From SIG603 sp964370635 (GTDB taxonomy: Bacteria > Bacillota > Clostridia > Oscillospirales > Acutalibacteraceae): a stretch of 64,000 bases of DNA. The stretch lies in contig CAYJJU010000003.1 in NCBI GenBank assembly GCA_964370635.1, positions 85,834 through 149,833 of the forward strand. The letters run 5' to 3'. Under the pieces are notes generated by a model. That model was not told the DNA's origin and searched no databases. It was given only the letters and a program-made list of their open reading frames with translations. Position 1 is the first letter of the stretch. Every line of letters begins with the position of its first letter. A program made the position numbers and the translations under genes. Below are positions 17,622 to 26,427 of the stretch, piece by piece.

Positions 17622-19025
17622 TTACTCTGTATCTTGTGTTAGTGATTCGTTGAAGTTAGGCACTTCAAGTTGCATAGCTTCGTCTTCGTATCTTTTGAAA
17701 ACTTCCTCGATATCTGCTGAGTCATTTGTCATGATTTCTTGAACGGCTTTATCGACATATGAACCGACAACGCCTTTTCCGTAAAATTCAAGTTGGCTGT
17801 GTCCTGCCTCGGCAGCTGTGTCAAGTGTGTATTGAATATCTTCTGGAATTTCAAAGTAATCTGACATTTCCATGTCGTTTCTTGCAGGTACAATGTAAAG
17901 TGGTGTGCCTTGTTGTGCGCTTAATTCAAAACGTGTTTCCATAGACTCTTTGCTCATAGAAAATTCAATGAATTTGAAAGCGGCTTCTACTTCGGCATCT
18001 GTTTTATCATCATTTACAGGGATAGCGTATAATGCGCCACCTATAAGAGATATGCTGTGTCCTACAGGTCCTGCTGGAATGGGGATAACGCCTATGTCGT
18101 CTTCGTCCATACCGTCTCTTACTAAACGAGGGACTATATCAGAGCCGCCGATAAACATAGCTGCATTTCCGTTTGCAAAATCTGCTTGTAGTGGGTCATG
18201 TGTTAGGCTCATGTCGGGTTGAATTGCGCCCTCAAGTTTTAATTCTCTGTAAAATTCTGCGGCTTCAATAACAGCTGGGTCTGTGAATGTCAAGATTAAT
18301 TCGCCGTTTTCGCCTTTTTCAGTCAAGTCGCCACCTGCAGACCATACAAATATTTCAAACCACCATTCTGCCCATTGTGCCCAGTTAAGTGCAAAACCGT
18401 ATTGTTGCTCTTCGGGTACAGAAAGTGCTGAAGCTGTTGAAAGTAGTTCTTCCCAAGTTTCGGGAGGTGTTAAGCTGGCATCTTCAAAAATAGCTTTGTT
18501 GTAGTACATGAACATATTGTACTGTTGGTAAGGTATACCATAGTATTTGTCATTAACTTTAAACATGTCTAGCATAGTTTGGTTCCAGTTTGCACTGTCT
18601 TCACTAGCCGAGATGTAAGGAGACAAGTCTCTAAATGCGTTTGCATAGATGTATTGATCCATTTGTGGATATGAAACTTCTGCAACGTCAGGGCCAACGC
18701 CTGATGCAATTGCTGTCATAAGCTCAGAACCGTCGACGGTTTCAACAATAGCAACTTCGATAGTTATGTTTGGGTTTTCGTCCATAAATAGTTGATGGTG
18801 TGCCTTTACTTCATCGGTATAGGTTTGTTGGTTTGACCATAAAGTAAGTGTGATGTCCTCTGATTCGGGCTCGTCGGTTTCTGATTCGGGCTCATCTTCA
18901 CCGGAGGCTTCAGATGTAGAATCGCCTGCAGAGCTTGTGTCAGGCTCTGTGCTTGAAGAACAACCTGCAAATGAACTTAATGTTAAAACGGTGGCAAGTA
19001 AAATTGCCAATATTCTTTTTTTCAT
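17622..19025 (-). CDS. MalE-type sugar-binding lipoprotein (family 1)
   Basis: A 467-residue extracellular solute-binding protein with lipobox SFAGC (Cys22), an acidic Ser/Glu linker of ~35 residues and then the SBP_bac_1 fold (ITLTLWSNQQ start, YNKAIFEDASLTPPETWEELL in the hinge region, FANGNAAMFIGGSD). It captures a carbohydrate and hands it to the two downstream permeases. The gene faces a YesN/YesM pair across a 235-base divergent region, a usual arrangement for regulation by that pair. The upstream region has TATACT-like -10 boxes but no good -35, consistent with an activator-dependent promoter. Confidence 0.94.
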   Translation of the reverse strand: MKKRILAILLATVLTLSSFAGCSSSTEPDTSSAGDSTSEASGEDEPESETDEPESEDITLTLWSNQQTYTDEVKAHHQLFMDENPNITIEVAIVETVDGSELMTAIASGVGPDVAEVSYPQMDQYIYANAFRDLSPYISASEDSANWNQTMLDMFKVNDKYYGIPYQQYNMFMYYNKAIFEDASLTPPETWEELLSTASALSVPEEQQYGFALNWAQWAEWWFEIFVWSAGGDLTEKGENGELILTFTDPAVIEAAEFYRELKLEGAIQPDMSLTHDPLQADFANGNAAMFIGGSDIVPRLVRDGMDEDDIGVIPIPAGPVGHSISLIGGALYAIPVNDDKTDAEVEAAFKFIEFSMSKESMETRFELSAQQGTPLYIVPARNDMEMSDYFEIPEDIQYTLDTAAEAGHSQLEFYGKGVVGSYVDKAVQEIMTNDSADIEEVFKRYEDEAMQLEVPNFNESLTQDTE

Positions 19026-19260
19026 GTCAATCTCTCCTCTGTTTTTACTGTTTTGTGTATTGGCCTATACAATCTACTCAGAGTATAACAGGTATACATT
19101 TATAAGTATATACACCTATGTTGTCATTTGGTGCGTTTTATTAGTCATCCATAAATTTCTAGCCGTATATTTGCAAAAATCATTGAATTTATACTATTTT
19201 TACGATATAATTACATGGAAATTGCGAAAGGGAAAACATTATTGTTAGGGTTTGAAATAT

Positions 19261-20751
19261 ATGAAAAAGTATAATTTACTCTTGGTCGACGACGAACAAA
19301 TTGTATTAGATGGCTTGGAATATGCCGTCGACTGGGAAAGTTTTGGGTTTGAACTTGTAGGGAAATGCAACAGCATAAAGCAGGCTCTTGAGCTAATGTC
19401 AGACGTTAAGGTAGATGTTATTTTGACGGACATAGTAATGAATCAAGAAACGGGATTTGACCTGATATCTCAAACTCAGGAAGAATATCCAAACATCAAA
19501 TTTGTCATACTAAGCGGCCATAATGAGTTTGATTATGCGCTTAAGGCGCTAGACCTTGGCTGTGTAAATTTTCTTACCAAACCTTTAGATTTCTCAAAAT
19601 GTGAAGAAGTTTTTTCTAAAATTTACGAGGGTTTAATAGAAGACGAGGCGACAAATGAAAAATATCTTTTTATTGAGGAAATAAAAAAGACAAACTCGTT
19701 TAGATACATGTCCACGGCATCACGCACAAACGAAAAAGAAAGACTTGGTTTTGAAAAATATTTAGACGGACTTGTGCCAAAATTTGGCGTTGTTTTGTTA
19801 CACTGTGAAACAGACTGCCTAGAAGATGTGCTAGGGCTTTGTGAAACACACTTGTCGGGCTGTAAAAAGAATTCCTTTACCGTAAGCGATACAGAAGCCT
19901 GCATATTCCTCTGGGAAATTGAAGACGAAGAGAAAATTATAGCGCTAAATTCTGTGCTAAATCAAAACAAATCTGAAAACTGCTATATTTCATGCAGTTC
20001 ATTAAGCGATAACGCAGACGATTTCACTCTGCTTTTCCGACAAGCAAATATCTGCTTAAACTTTAGATGTGTTTTAGGCGCAGAAAATGTTTTGAGATAT
20101 GACGAAATATCAAAAATATTCTCTATAGACTTACTGCTTAACGATTTTGAGGAAAATGTAATTCGCCTGCTTATATTTAAGGAAAATTTGCCACTTGTAA
20201 ATTATATAAAAAAAATAATTGCTGCATCTGATGAGATAGAGCAAATATATGCTTATTTAATATATATGGTTATTATCATTGCAAACTTTTTTAAAGACAA
20301 TGATTACAAAACCGATTACGACATAACGGCGGTTTCGCAAAAAATTCTCAGCCTGCAAATGGAAGAATGCGTGCCATTTGCCGAAGAGTTTATACGTAAC
20401 AGTTTTTCTTCAGTAAGCTACGACACAGGCAACTTTATCGTTTCTTCTGCAAAAGCATATATAGACTTTCATTTTTGTGAGTCCATCACGCTTAAAGACG
20501 TTGCCGCCCACATTTATATCAGTCACACATATTTAAGCAAACTGTTTTACAAAAGCACGGGAAAGCATTTTATAGAATACCTAACGTCTTTGCGAATGGA
20601 AAAGGCAAAGGAATTAATGGGCGATGTATCCCTTAAAATTTACGATATAGCGGCACTTGTCGGATATGAAAGCACAAAGCATTTCAATAAAATTTTCAAA
20701 GAATATACATCGTTTACGCCAAAGGAATACAGGAATGGAGCATTAAAATGA
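19261..20751 (+). CDS. YesN-type response regulator with AraC DNA-binding domain
   Basis: A 496-residue regulator starting at ATG 19261; the in-frame TTG at 19252 is too near the TTAGGG ribosome site. The receiver domain has VDDE, phosphoacceptor Asp57 in ILTDIVM and Lys in FLTKPLD. A long central part of unknown fold follows, then the AraC HTH at the end (KDVAAHIYISHTYLSKLFYKSTG, IAALVGYESTKHFNKIFKEY in pattern). It overlaps the next gene by 4 bases. It is divergent from the sugar-binding lipoprotein gene and probably activates that transporter. Confidence 0.93.
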   Translation: MKKYNLLLVDDEQIVLDGLEYAVDWESFGFELVGKCNSIKQALELMSDVKVDVILTDIVMNQETGFDLISQTQEEYPNIKFVILSGHNEFDYALKALDLGCVNFLTKPLDFSKCEEVFSKIYEGLIEDEATNEKYLFIEEIKKTNSFRYMSTASRTNEKERLGFEKYLDGLVPKFGVVLLHCETDCLEDVLGLCETHLSGCKKNSFTVSDTEACIFLWEIEDEEKIIALNSVLNQNKSENCYISCSSLSDNADDFTLLFRQANICLNFRCVLGAENVLRYDEISKIFSIDLLLNDFEENVIRLLIFKENLPLVNYIKKIIAASDEIEQIYAYLIYMVIIIANFFKDNDYKTDYDITAVSQKILSLQMEECVPFAEEFIRNSFSSVSYDTGNFIVSSAKAYIDFHFCESITLKDVAAHIYISHTYLSKLFYKSTGKHFIEYLTSLRMEKAKELMGDVSLKIYDIAALVGYESTKHFNKIFKEYTSFTPKEYRNGALK

Positions 20752-22535
20752 AAATAGCAAATACTGTTTTCTATAAACTATTTAGGGCGCTCTCGATAAA
20801 GAAAAGGATAGTAATTATCATTATATTTTGTATAATGGTGCCAAATATACTACTAATGTTATTTTTTATTTCCTATGCAGAAGAAGAATTTATAGACACT
20901 ATGTATGAGGAATACAACACGACTGTGCGATATATAGAGGCAAACGTGGACGAGCAAATATCGCAAGTGAATAAATTTATGTTTGACTTGGTAAATAACA
21001 GCGATTTAACGCCGTTTGGAAGCGAAAATGAGGTAGAAAAATATTTAGAAGACCGTTTTGAGTTTTTTCCGGAAAACCTAAAATCCTATATCCTGAATTT
21101 CTCCTACGTTTCAAAAAACTATCAAGTAGGCATTGAGCTTTCTTCGACTTACGACCACAGTTATGTGCCCGATTATGATGAGTTTGTATCGTCATCATAT
21201 TACGATACCCTTGACAGTAATTATACAACATGGATAAACACCTTGACAGAAAAAAATGTGTATTTATTAAGAGACAATAATAATTCGTATCTATTTAATT
21301 ATTTTTCTGTATTCATGCAAAATCCTAATTTTTCGGGGGGACACTTTGTTATAAACATAAGCCCTAATTTCTTTTATAACCTCTATAGAGATTATACGGA
21401 TATAAACAAATTATACCTTTGCAAAGACGATGAAATGATTATTAAGCTCAACAATTTCTATGATATAGAAGATGAGCCGTTCACGACCCAAACCTCGCTT
21501 GTAAATGTAAAATACAGCGAAATGTTCTCGGGTGATTACATAGTGCTTAAAACATCAAACATAATGCAAAGTTGGTATATCTTAATAGTTGCAGACAAAA
21601 CCAAGGCCCTAGAAAATTACTATAGTCTCTTTGAAAGCTCGCTTATTGTGACGGCTGTTATCTTGCTGTTGTCGGTGTCGCTTGCACTAGTCTTGTCTGA
21701 CAGCATAACCAGACCAATTAAAAAGACCATAAACCTCATATCGAAAACAAAAATCGACAGCGATAGGGACGAAAGCGAGTTTGACTTTTCAAGAGATGAA
21801 ATCGGTATGCTAAATAAAAGTTATTTTGACATGCTAAAACGCAACAACCAATTAGTAAACGATTTGCTCTACAGCGAAAAGGAAAAAAATCACATTGAGC
21901 TCGAGCGTAAGCAGGCGACCCTAAACGCACTTAAAATGCAAATTAACCCGCATTTTCTCTACAACACCCTCGATATTATAAGATGGAATGTAATCTTGCT
22001 TGAGCGCAAAAGGCAGGAAAACACAAGCAATATGATACTTCTTTTGTCCGACATGTTAAGATATGGCGTTAATTTTAGGGATGAGTTTACAACAATAAGT
22101 CGGGAAATTGAGCATATAAAGAAGTACATAAATCTTGTAAACTGTGCAAAAAATTACAGGGTAGAACTTGTCCTTCCAAACAATTTAGACTTGTTTTCGG
22201 CCTGCAAGATAGTGCATTTAAGCTTTCAACCCTTGGTAGAAAATGCTATTGTTCACGGCTTAAAATCTAATAAGCTGAAAATTTGCATTAAATTTAGAAT
22301 TAAAAAAGGGAAACTGCTTATCTCTATTTATGACAACGGAAAAGGCGTATCAAAGGAAAAATTAGACTCGATAAACAGTCAGTTTTTAACCCACGGAAGG
22401 CAGGGCATAGGGCTTAAAAACGTCAGCAACAGGATAAAACTATATTTTGGCGAGGAGTATGGCATAAAAATATATAGTAAACAGGGGGTGTTTACAAATA
22501 TTTCTATTGCAATACCACACGAAAATAAGGAGTAA
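20748..22535 (+). CDS. YesM-type sensor histidine kinase
   Basis: A 595-residue kinase: TM1 ~20-43, a large extracellular sensor domain ~44-290, TM2 ~297-318, HAMP, then QINPHFLYNTLDIIRWN with phosphoacceptor His402, the N-box QPLVENAIVHG and the G-box YDNGKGVS. It is translated with the preceding YesN-type regulator through an ATGA overlap. The sensor may read the bound sugar-binding protein or a sugar directly, as in other YesM systems. The gene ends 4 bases from a convergent ferredoxin-like gene with no clear terminator between. Confidence 0.93.
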   Translation: MKIANTVFYKLFRALSIKKRIVIIIIFCIMVPNILLMLFFISYAEEEFIDTMYEEYNTTVRYIEANVDEQISQVNKFMFDLVNNSDLTPFGSENEVEKYLEDRFEFFPENLKSYILNFSYVSKNYQVGIELSSTYDHSYVPDYDEFVSSSYYDTLDSNYTTWINTLTEKNVYLLRDNNNSYLFNYFSVFMQNPNFSGGHFVINISPNFFYNLYRDYTDINKLYLCKDDEMIIKLNNFYDIEDEPFTTQTSLVNVKYSEMFSGDYIVLKTSNIMQSWYILIVADKTKALENYYSLFESSLIVTAVILLLSVSLALVLSDSITRPIKKTINLISKTKIDSDRDESEFDFSRDEIGMLNKSYFDMLKRNNQLVNDLLYSEKEKNHIELERKQATLNALKMQINPHFLYNTLDIIRWNVILLERKRQENTSNMILLLSDMLRYGVNFRDEFTTISREIEHIKKYINLVNCAKNYRVELVLPNNLDLFSACKIVHLSFQPLVENAIVHGLKSNKLKICIKFRIKKGKLLISIYDNGKGVSKEKLDSINSQFLTHGRQGIGLKNVSNRIKLYFGEEYGIKIYSKQGVFTNISIAIPHENKE

Positions 22536-22539
22536 TTTT

Positions 22540-23208
22540 TTATAACTTATCTAAAATTTTACCATCTGTAGAGATAGTCACCACTTGCCAAGGCATGAAC
22601 TTTCCGCTTGCCTTAAGTGCGTTTACGGTGGCTTTTTCTATTCCACCACAGCAAGGAACTTCCATACGGGCTACAGTGACACTTTTTATATTGTTATTTG
22701 CAATGATTTTTGTGAGTTTATCGGTGTAATCGCCCTCGTCAAGTTTAGGGCAGCCGATTAAAGTTATCTTGTTTTTCATGAATTCATTATGAAAATTTGC
22801 ATAGGCGTAAGCCGTGCAGTCTGCCGCAATTAAAAGATGCGCATCATTAAAATAAGATGCGTTTTCAGGCACAAGTTTTATCTGCACAGGCCACTGTCTA
22901 AGCGCCGATGTCGGTGTGCCTACAAAGTTGCTTGTAAACTGCTCTTTTGGCTTTAACTCTTTAGAGTTACTGCCCGGACATCCTAGGGGAAGTGGCTTGT
23001 CGGCTTTTAGGGAAACATCTTTATCCGAAAAACTAATTGCATTTACAGGACATACGGGAAGGCAGTTGCCTATTCCGTCGCAATAATCTTCACGAGTCAC
23101 CCTTGCTTTTCCGTCTATCATTTCAATGGCGCTTTGCTTGCAAGCACCTGCACAAAGTCCGCAACCCACGCATTTTTCTTCATCAATTTTAATTACTTTT
23201 TTACTCAT
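22540..23208 (-). CDS. 4Fe-4S ferredoxin-domain protein
   Basis: A 222-residue cytoplasmic protein. The N-terminal third holds two cluster motifs: CVGCGLCAGACKQSAI and CDGIGNCLPVCPVNAI. The remainder contains a proline-rich linker with GCPGS and an alpha/beta domain with scattered cysteines (AADCTA, GCPKLD, VPCCGG) that may hold another metal or cluster. Similar proteins in anaerobes lie beside Crp/Fnr regulators, as here where a divergent Crp-like gene starts 107 bases away. The redox partner is not known. The ribosome site AAGGAG supports ATG at 23208. Confidence 0.85.
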   Translation of the reverse strand: MSKKVIKIDEEKCVGCGLCAGACKQSAIEMIDGKARVTREDYCDGIGNCLPVCPVNAISFSDKDVSLKADKPLPLGCPGSNSKELKPKEQFTSNFVGTPTSALRQWPVQIKLVPENASYFNDAHLLIAADCTAYAYANFHNEFMKNKITLIGCPKLDEGDYTDKLTKIIANNNIKSVTVARMEVPCCGGIEKATVNALKASGKFMPWQVVTISTDGKILDKL

Positions 23209-23242
23209 TATTTTAATCTCCTTAATTTTGTTTAATTTATTA

Positions 23243-23272
23243 TTGACTAATTTACCCTAATAATAATATAAT
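23243..23272 (+). promoter_or_regulatory. Promoter for the Crp/Fnr-family gene
   Basis: A -35-like TTGACT (23243-23248) and a -10 TATAAT (23267-23272) have 18-bp spacing, about 43 bases ahead of the Crp-type start codon. Confidence 0.6.
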
Positions 23273-23287
23273 TAAAACAAGATTTCT

Positions 23288-23301
23288 GTTGTCTAAACAA
23301 C
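23288..23301. promoter_or_regulatory. Palindrome GTTGT-N4-ACAAC, candidate operator
   Basis: A perfect 5-bp inverted repeat with a 4-base spacer sits between the promoter and the ribosome site of the Crp/Fnr-type gene, in the intergenic region shared with the divergent ferredoxin gene. It could be the site of the regulator itself; it differs from the classical TTGAT-N4-ATCAA Fnr box. Confidence 0.45.
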
Positions 23302-23314
23302 GAAAGGTGGATTT

Positions 23315-23971
23315 ATGCAAAATAATTATAATAAAATTTTGGGACATAGGCTTTTTAATGATATTTTGGAAAAAGATTTCAATTCTATGCTTACTTGCCT
23401 TAGTACCATTGAGAAAAGTTATGGCAAAAATGAAGTTATATTAAATGAGGGTGAGGGCGTAAACTTTGTGGGGGCAGTGCTTGAAGGCTCTGTAAAAATT
23501 ATTAAGAGCGATTACGACGGCAATGAGGCGATTATAGCCGAAATACCCGAGGGCGATATTTTTGCCGAAGTATTCGCCTGTGCAGAAGTTTTTAAAAGCC
23601 CCGTGTCTATAATTTCTGCATCAAAAAGCAGGGTTTTATTTTTTGATTATCGAAAAATAATCACAAGTTGCAGCTCGTCATGTGTTTTTCATCAAAAACT
23701 AATTTCTAACATGCTAAATGTAATTGCAAATAAGAGCCTATATCTTAACAGAAGAATAGATATAATTTCCAAAAAGTCATTAAGGGGTAAAATCCTAACA
23801 TATTTTTACTATGAGAGCATGGGGAGAAAGCGCTTTTCTATATCCATGAAAAGGGAAGAGCTCGCAAATTTTTTATGCGCCGACAGAAGTGCACTATCAA
23901 ACGAGCTTTCAAAAATGAAAAAAGATGGGCTGATTGATTATAGTAAAAATGAGTTTGTGCTATTAAAATAA
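23315..23971 (+). CDS. Crp/Fnr-family transcription regulator
   Basis: A 218-residue protein. The N-terminal cyclic-nucleotide-binding-like beta barrel (residues ~30-125, EGEGVNFVGAVLEGSVKII) is followed by the dimer helix and a C-terminal winged helix (KREELANFLCADRSALSNELSKMKKDGLI). No N-terminal four-cysteine Fnr cluster motif is seen, though several cysteines occur. By layout it likely controls the divergent ferredoxin-domain gene in response to redox state or a stress signal. It ends at a strong terminator. Confidence 0.9.
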   Translation: MQNNYNKILGHRLFNDILEKDFNSMLTCLSTIEKSYGKNEVILNEGEGVNFVGAVLEGSVKIIKSDYDGNEAIIAEIPEGDIFAEVFACAEVFKSPVSIISASKSRVLFFDYRKIITSCSSSCVFHQKLISNMLNVIANKSLYLNRRIDIISKKSLRGKILTYFYYESMGRKRFSISMKREELANFLCADRSALSNELSKMKKDGLIDYSKNEFVLLK

Positions 23972-24003
23972 AACGCTGTGACAAATTGTCACAGCGTTTT
24001 TCT
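23970..24003. terminator. Bidirectional intrinsic terminator
   Basis: A 14-bp perfect stem, AAAACGCTGTGACA (23970-23983) with its complement (23987-24000), has a 3-base loop and flanking A and T tracts. It separates the convergent Crp-type and aldo-keto reductase genes. Confidence 0.88.
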
Positions 24004-25148
24004 TATCCAAATATTTCTTTCGCCTGTTTCATGTTCTCTCTAATTTTAACTTCAAACGGACAGTTTTTCTCGCATTTTCCACACATAATGCAGTCGCTTG
24101 CATTTGCGTTTAGGGAATTATAATGAGACAGTATGGTCGGGGGTATTTCGCTGTTTTCTCGTGCTATATCCAAAAATTTTGTAACGGTCGCAATGTCTAT
24201 ATTAGAGGGACATGGCAAGCAGTGATTACAGTACATGCACTTGCCTGTCATTTTTATTTTTCCAGTACCACTCAAAACCTCTGTATAGTCTTTTTCCTCG
24301 TCTGAGCAGTCTAGGTAAGAAAGTGAATGGTTAAGCTCGTCGACATTGGAACAGCCTATCAAAACAGAAGTAACCGCCGGGCGAGTTAACGAGTAATGAC
24401 AGCACTGCGAAACTGTCATTGCCTTACCAAATGGTGAGCTTTCTGCCTTTAACAGTGTGCCCGCACCGAGAGCCTTCATGACGGTTATTCCAACTCCTAG
24501 CGTTTCGCAGGCGGTATATAATTTTTGCCTTGTAGAGTTTACAGTCCATTCCGATTTGCCAAGATTTTTGTGTTCAATCAAGTCCATAACATCGGTATTT
24601 TCATCTTCAAGGTCATATGCTGGGTTTATACTGAACATCAAAACATCAATTAATCCGCTTTCCACCATTTTAAGCGCGACAAGTGGGTTGTGTGAACTTA
24701 CGCCGATATGGCCAATGACGCCTTTTTCTTTTAAGGACTTTGCGTATTCAATGATTTCTCCGCCAAAAACTATATCATAATCTTCAAAACTATCCACATA
24801 ATGAATCATGCCAACATCAATATAGTCGGTTTGAAGGTGAGCCAGTAAGTCGTCAAATGATTTTTTTGTTTTTTCTATGTCACGAGTGCGCTCATATTGT
24901 CCGTTTTGCATTACCGTACATAGATGCCCTTGTATAAGCATCTTTTCTCTGCGGCCCACAAGCGCCTTTCCGATAGCCACTCTTACTTCGGGTTGGGGCA
25001 TAAAGATATCAATGTAATTGACACCCTTATCCATAGCGGCGTTTATTACCTCACTCACAAGATCTTGTGGCTTGTCATTAAACCACTCGCCACCAAGTCC
25101 TATAATGCTTACGTCTAAATTAGTTCTTCCAAGTTTTCTGTACTGCAT
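24003..25148 (-). CDS. Aldo/keto reductase-family protein with C-terminal 4Fe-4S domain
   Basis: A 381-residue oxidoreductase. An AKR TIM barrel occupies ~1-285 (NLDVSIIGLGGEWF start, IGHIGVSSHNP), followed by a ferredoxin-like part with CMYCNHCLPCP and CIMCGKCEKNCP. ATG 25148 is chosen for its GGAGG site 5 bases upstream; an in-frame earlier ATG would overlap the stop of the preceding gene. The usual catalytic set Asp-Tyr-Lys-His seems partly replaced: YID and MIHYVD (His) are present, but the Tyr position reads FMPQPE and the Lys position LIQGH. This is common in this iron-sulfur AKR branch, so the chemistry may differ. It lies 13 bases downstream of an SDR gene. Confidence 0.88.
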   Translation of the reverse strand: MQYRKLGRTNLDVSIIGLGGEWFNDKPQDLVSEVINAAMDKGVNYIDIFMPQPEVRVAIGKALVGRREKMLIQGHLCTVMQNGQYERTRDIEKTKKSFDDLLAHLQTDYIDVGMIHYVDSFEDYDIVFGGEIIEYAKSLKEKGVIGHIGVSSHNPLVALKMVESGLIDVLMFSINPAYDLEDENTDVMDLIEHKNLGKSEWTVNSTRQKLYTACETLGVGITVMKALGAGTLLKAESSPFGKAMTVSQCCHYSLTRPAVTSVLIGCSNVDELNHSLSYLDCSDEEKDYTEVLSGTGKIKMTGKCMYCNHCLPCPSNIDIATVTKFLDIARENSEIPPTILSHYNSLNANASDCIMCGKCEKNCPFEVKIRENMKQAKEIFG

Positions 25149-25161
25149 ATTTGCCTCCATA

Positions 25162-25884
25162 TTAAGCATCTTGTTTTGTGTCGGCTATTTGAATTTCTCT
25201 TAAATTAACACCCTGCGGTAATTCGTAGGCGAATTTTATGGTTTTTGCAACATCTTCTGCGGTAATAGCGCCCACACCGGTGGACTCTTTCCACTGATTA
25301 TAGCCGTTCTTAATGTCGTCACTAGTGGTGTGGCTTAAAAGCTCGGTCGAAACTGCACCGGGGCAAATTCTCATAACTCTGACATTATATGGTGATAACT
25401 CGCCTCTTGCAACTTCTGAAAGTCCTACCACACCGTATTTTGTGGCGCAATATGCCGCATGATTTCCAAAAGGCTTAACGCCGGCTATAGACGATAGATT
25501 TATAATAGTTCCACTTTGCCTATCTTTCATATCATTCATGACAATTTGCATGCCGTTCATGACGCCCATAACATTTACATTTAGCATGTCTTGCCACTCT
25601 TTTGGGTCTTGGTTTTCAAGATTGCCAAGTAGCATTATTCCCGCATTATTTATGATTAAATCGGTTTTGCCATAAACTGCCTCCGCTTTTCTTACTGCTT
25701 TTTCAAAGGCGTCTTTGTCGGTTACATCTACTTTTTCACAAATAGTGTTTTCAAGGCAAAGTTCTTCCAATTTTTCAAGTCTTCTTGCAAGTAGTAAAAG
25801 GGGATAGCCTGCTTTATTGAATTCCAAAGCCAAGGCCTTACCAAACCCTGAGCTTGCACCTGTAATTACAACTAATTTTTTCAT
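25162..25884 (-). CDS. Short-chain dehydrogenase/reductase (SDR)
   Basis: A 240-residue classical SDR: cofactor motif TGASSGFG (residues ~7-14), NNAG, Ser in NLSSIAG, and catalytic YCATK. It uses NAD(P)H to reduce or oxidise an unidentified carbonyl/alcohol. It is the first gene of a two-gene operon with the iron-sulfur aldo/keto reductase and divergent from an HxlR-type regulator, so the operon is probably induced by an electrophile, aldehyde or quinone sensed by that regulator. The start is supported by AGGAGA 6 bases upstream. Confidence 0.93.
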   Translation of the reverse strand: MKKLVVITGASSGFGKALALEFNKAGYPLLLLARRLEKLEELCLENTICEKVDVTDKDAFEKAVRKAEAVYGKTDLIINNAGIMLLGNLENQDPKEWQDMLNVNVMGVMNGMQIVMNDMKDRQSGTIINLSSIAGVKPFGNHAAYCATKYGVVGLSEVARGELSPYNVRVMRICPGAVSTELLSHTTSDDIKNGYNQWKESTGVGAITAEDVAKTIKFAYELPQGVNLREIQIADTKQDA

Positions 25885-25921
25885 GATGTTTTCTCCTCTT
25901 AATTGACATTTTTATTATTAT

Positions 25922-25934
25922 AGTATAAAATACT
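25922..25934. promoter_or_regulatory. Palindrome AGTAT-AAA-ATACT, candidate HxlR-type operator
   Basis: A perfect 5-bp inverted repeat with a 3-base centre lies in the divergent region between the SDR and HxlR-type genes. HxlR-family regulators often bind short AT-rich palindromes near their own gene; assignment here is by position. Confidence 0.45.
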
Positions 25935-26018
25935 GTAATAGATATTTTTATTATATGAGCGAATAGTAAATTAGTCAATAAGGCACATTTTTTTCGTTTA
26001 GAGAAGGAAAGGTAACTA

Positions 26019-26366
26019 ATGGATAAAATAATTGTAAACTCTGAAATTGAGGTAACCCTTAAAATAATAGGTGGCAAATGCAAGCCCTTAATTTTATACA
26101 TGCTCATAGAGGACGGGACTATGAGATTTAAAGATTTAATGGCGGCCGTTACACAAGTTTCTCAAAAAACGCTGACAAATCAACTTAGGGAGCTTGAAAC
26201 AGATGGCCTAATAACAAGAAAAGCATACAGCGAAATCCCACCACGAGTTGAATATTCTGTAACGGAAAAAGGAAGAACGCTTTTTCCAATACTTGAATTG
26301 ATGTGTGAGTGGGGCGAAAAAAATAAAGGCGAAAGATTTGAACTTATAAATCCACAATGCCTGTAA
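26019..26366 (+). CDS. HxlR-family transcriptional regulator
   Basis: A 115-residue winged-helix protein with the HxlR pattern: IIGGKCKPLILYML (recognition of the ~90-residue domain), MRFKDLMAAVTQVSQKTLTNQLRELETDGLI, and RVEYSVTEKGRTLFPIL. The classical regulatory cysteine near the N-terminus is represented by Cys in GGKCK. It likely controls the divergent SDR/AKR operon. It is followed directly by a bidirectional terminator. Confidence 0.93.
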   Translation: MDKIIVNSEIEVTLKIIGGKCKPLILYMLIEDGTMRFKDLMAAVTQVSQKTLTNQLRELETDGLITRKAYSEIPPRVEYSVTEKGRTLFPILELMCEWGEKNKGERFELINPQCL

Positions 26367-26394
26367 AAGTTTCATGTTTTAATATAAGTTAATA

Positions 26395-26426
26395 AAAATC
26401 GCCTATCGTTTTCGATAGGCGATTTT
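26395..26426. terminator. Bidirectional intrinsic terminator
   Basis: A 14-bp stem, AAAATCGCCTATCG (26395-26408) with CGATAGGCGATTTT (26413-26426), ends both the HxlR-type gene and the convergent GGDEF/EAL gene. Confidence 0.88.
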
Positions 26427-26427
26427 A

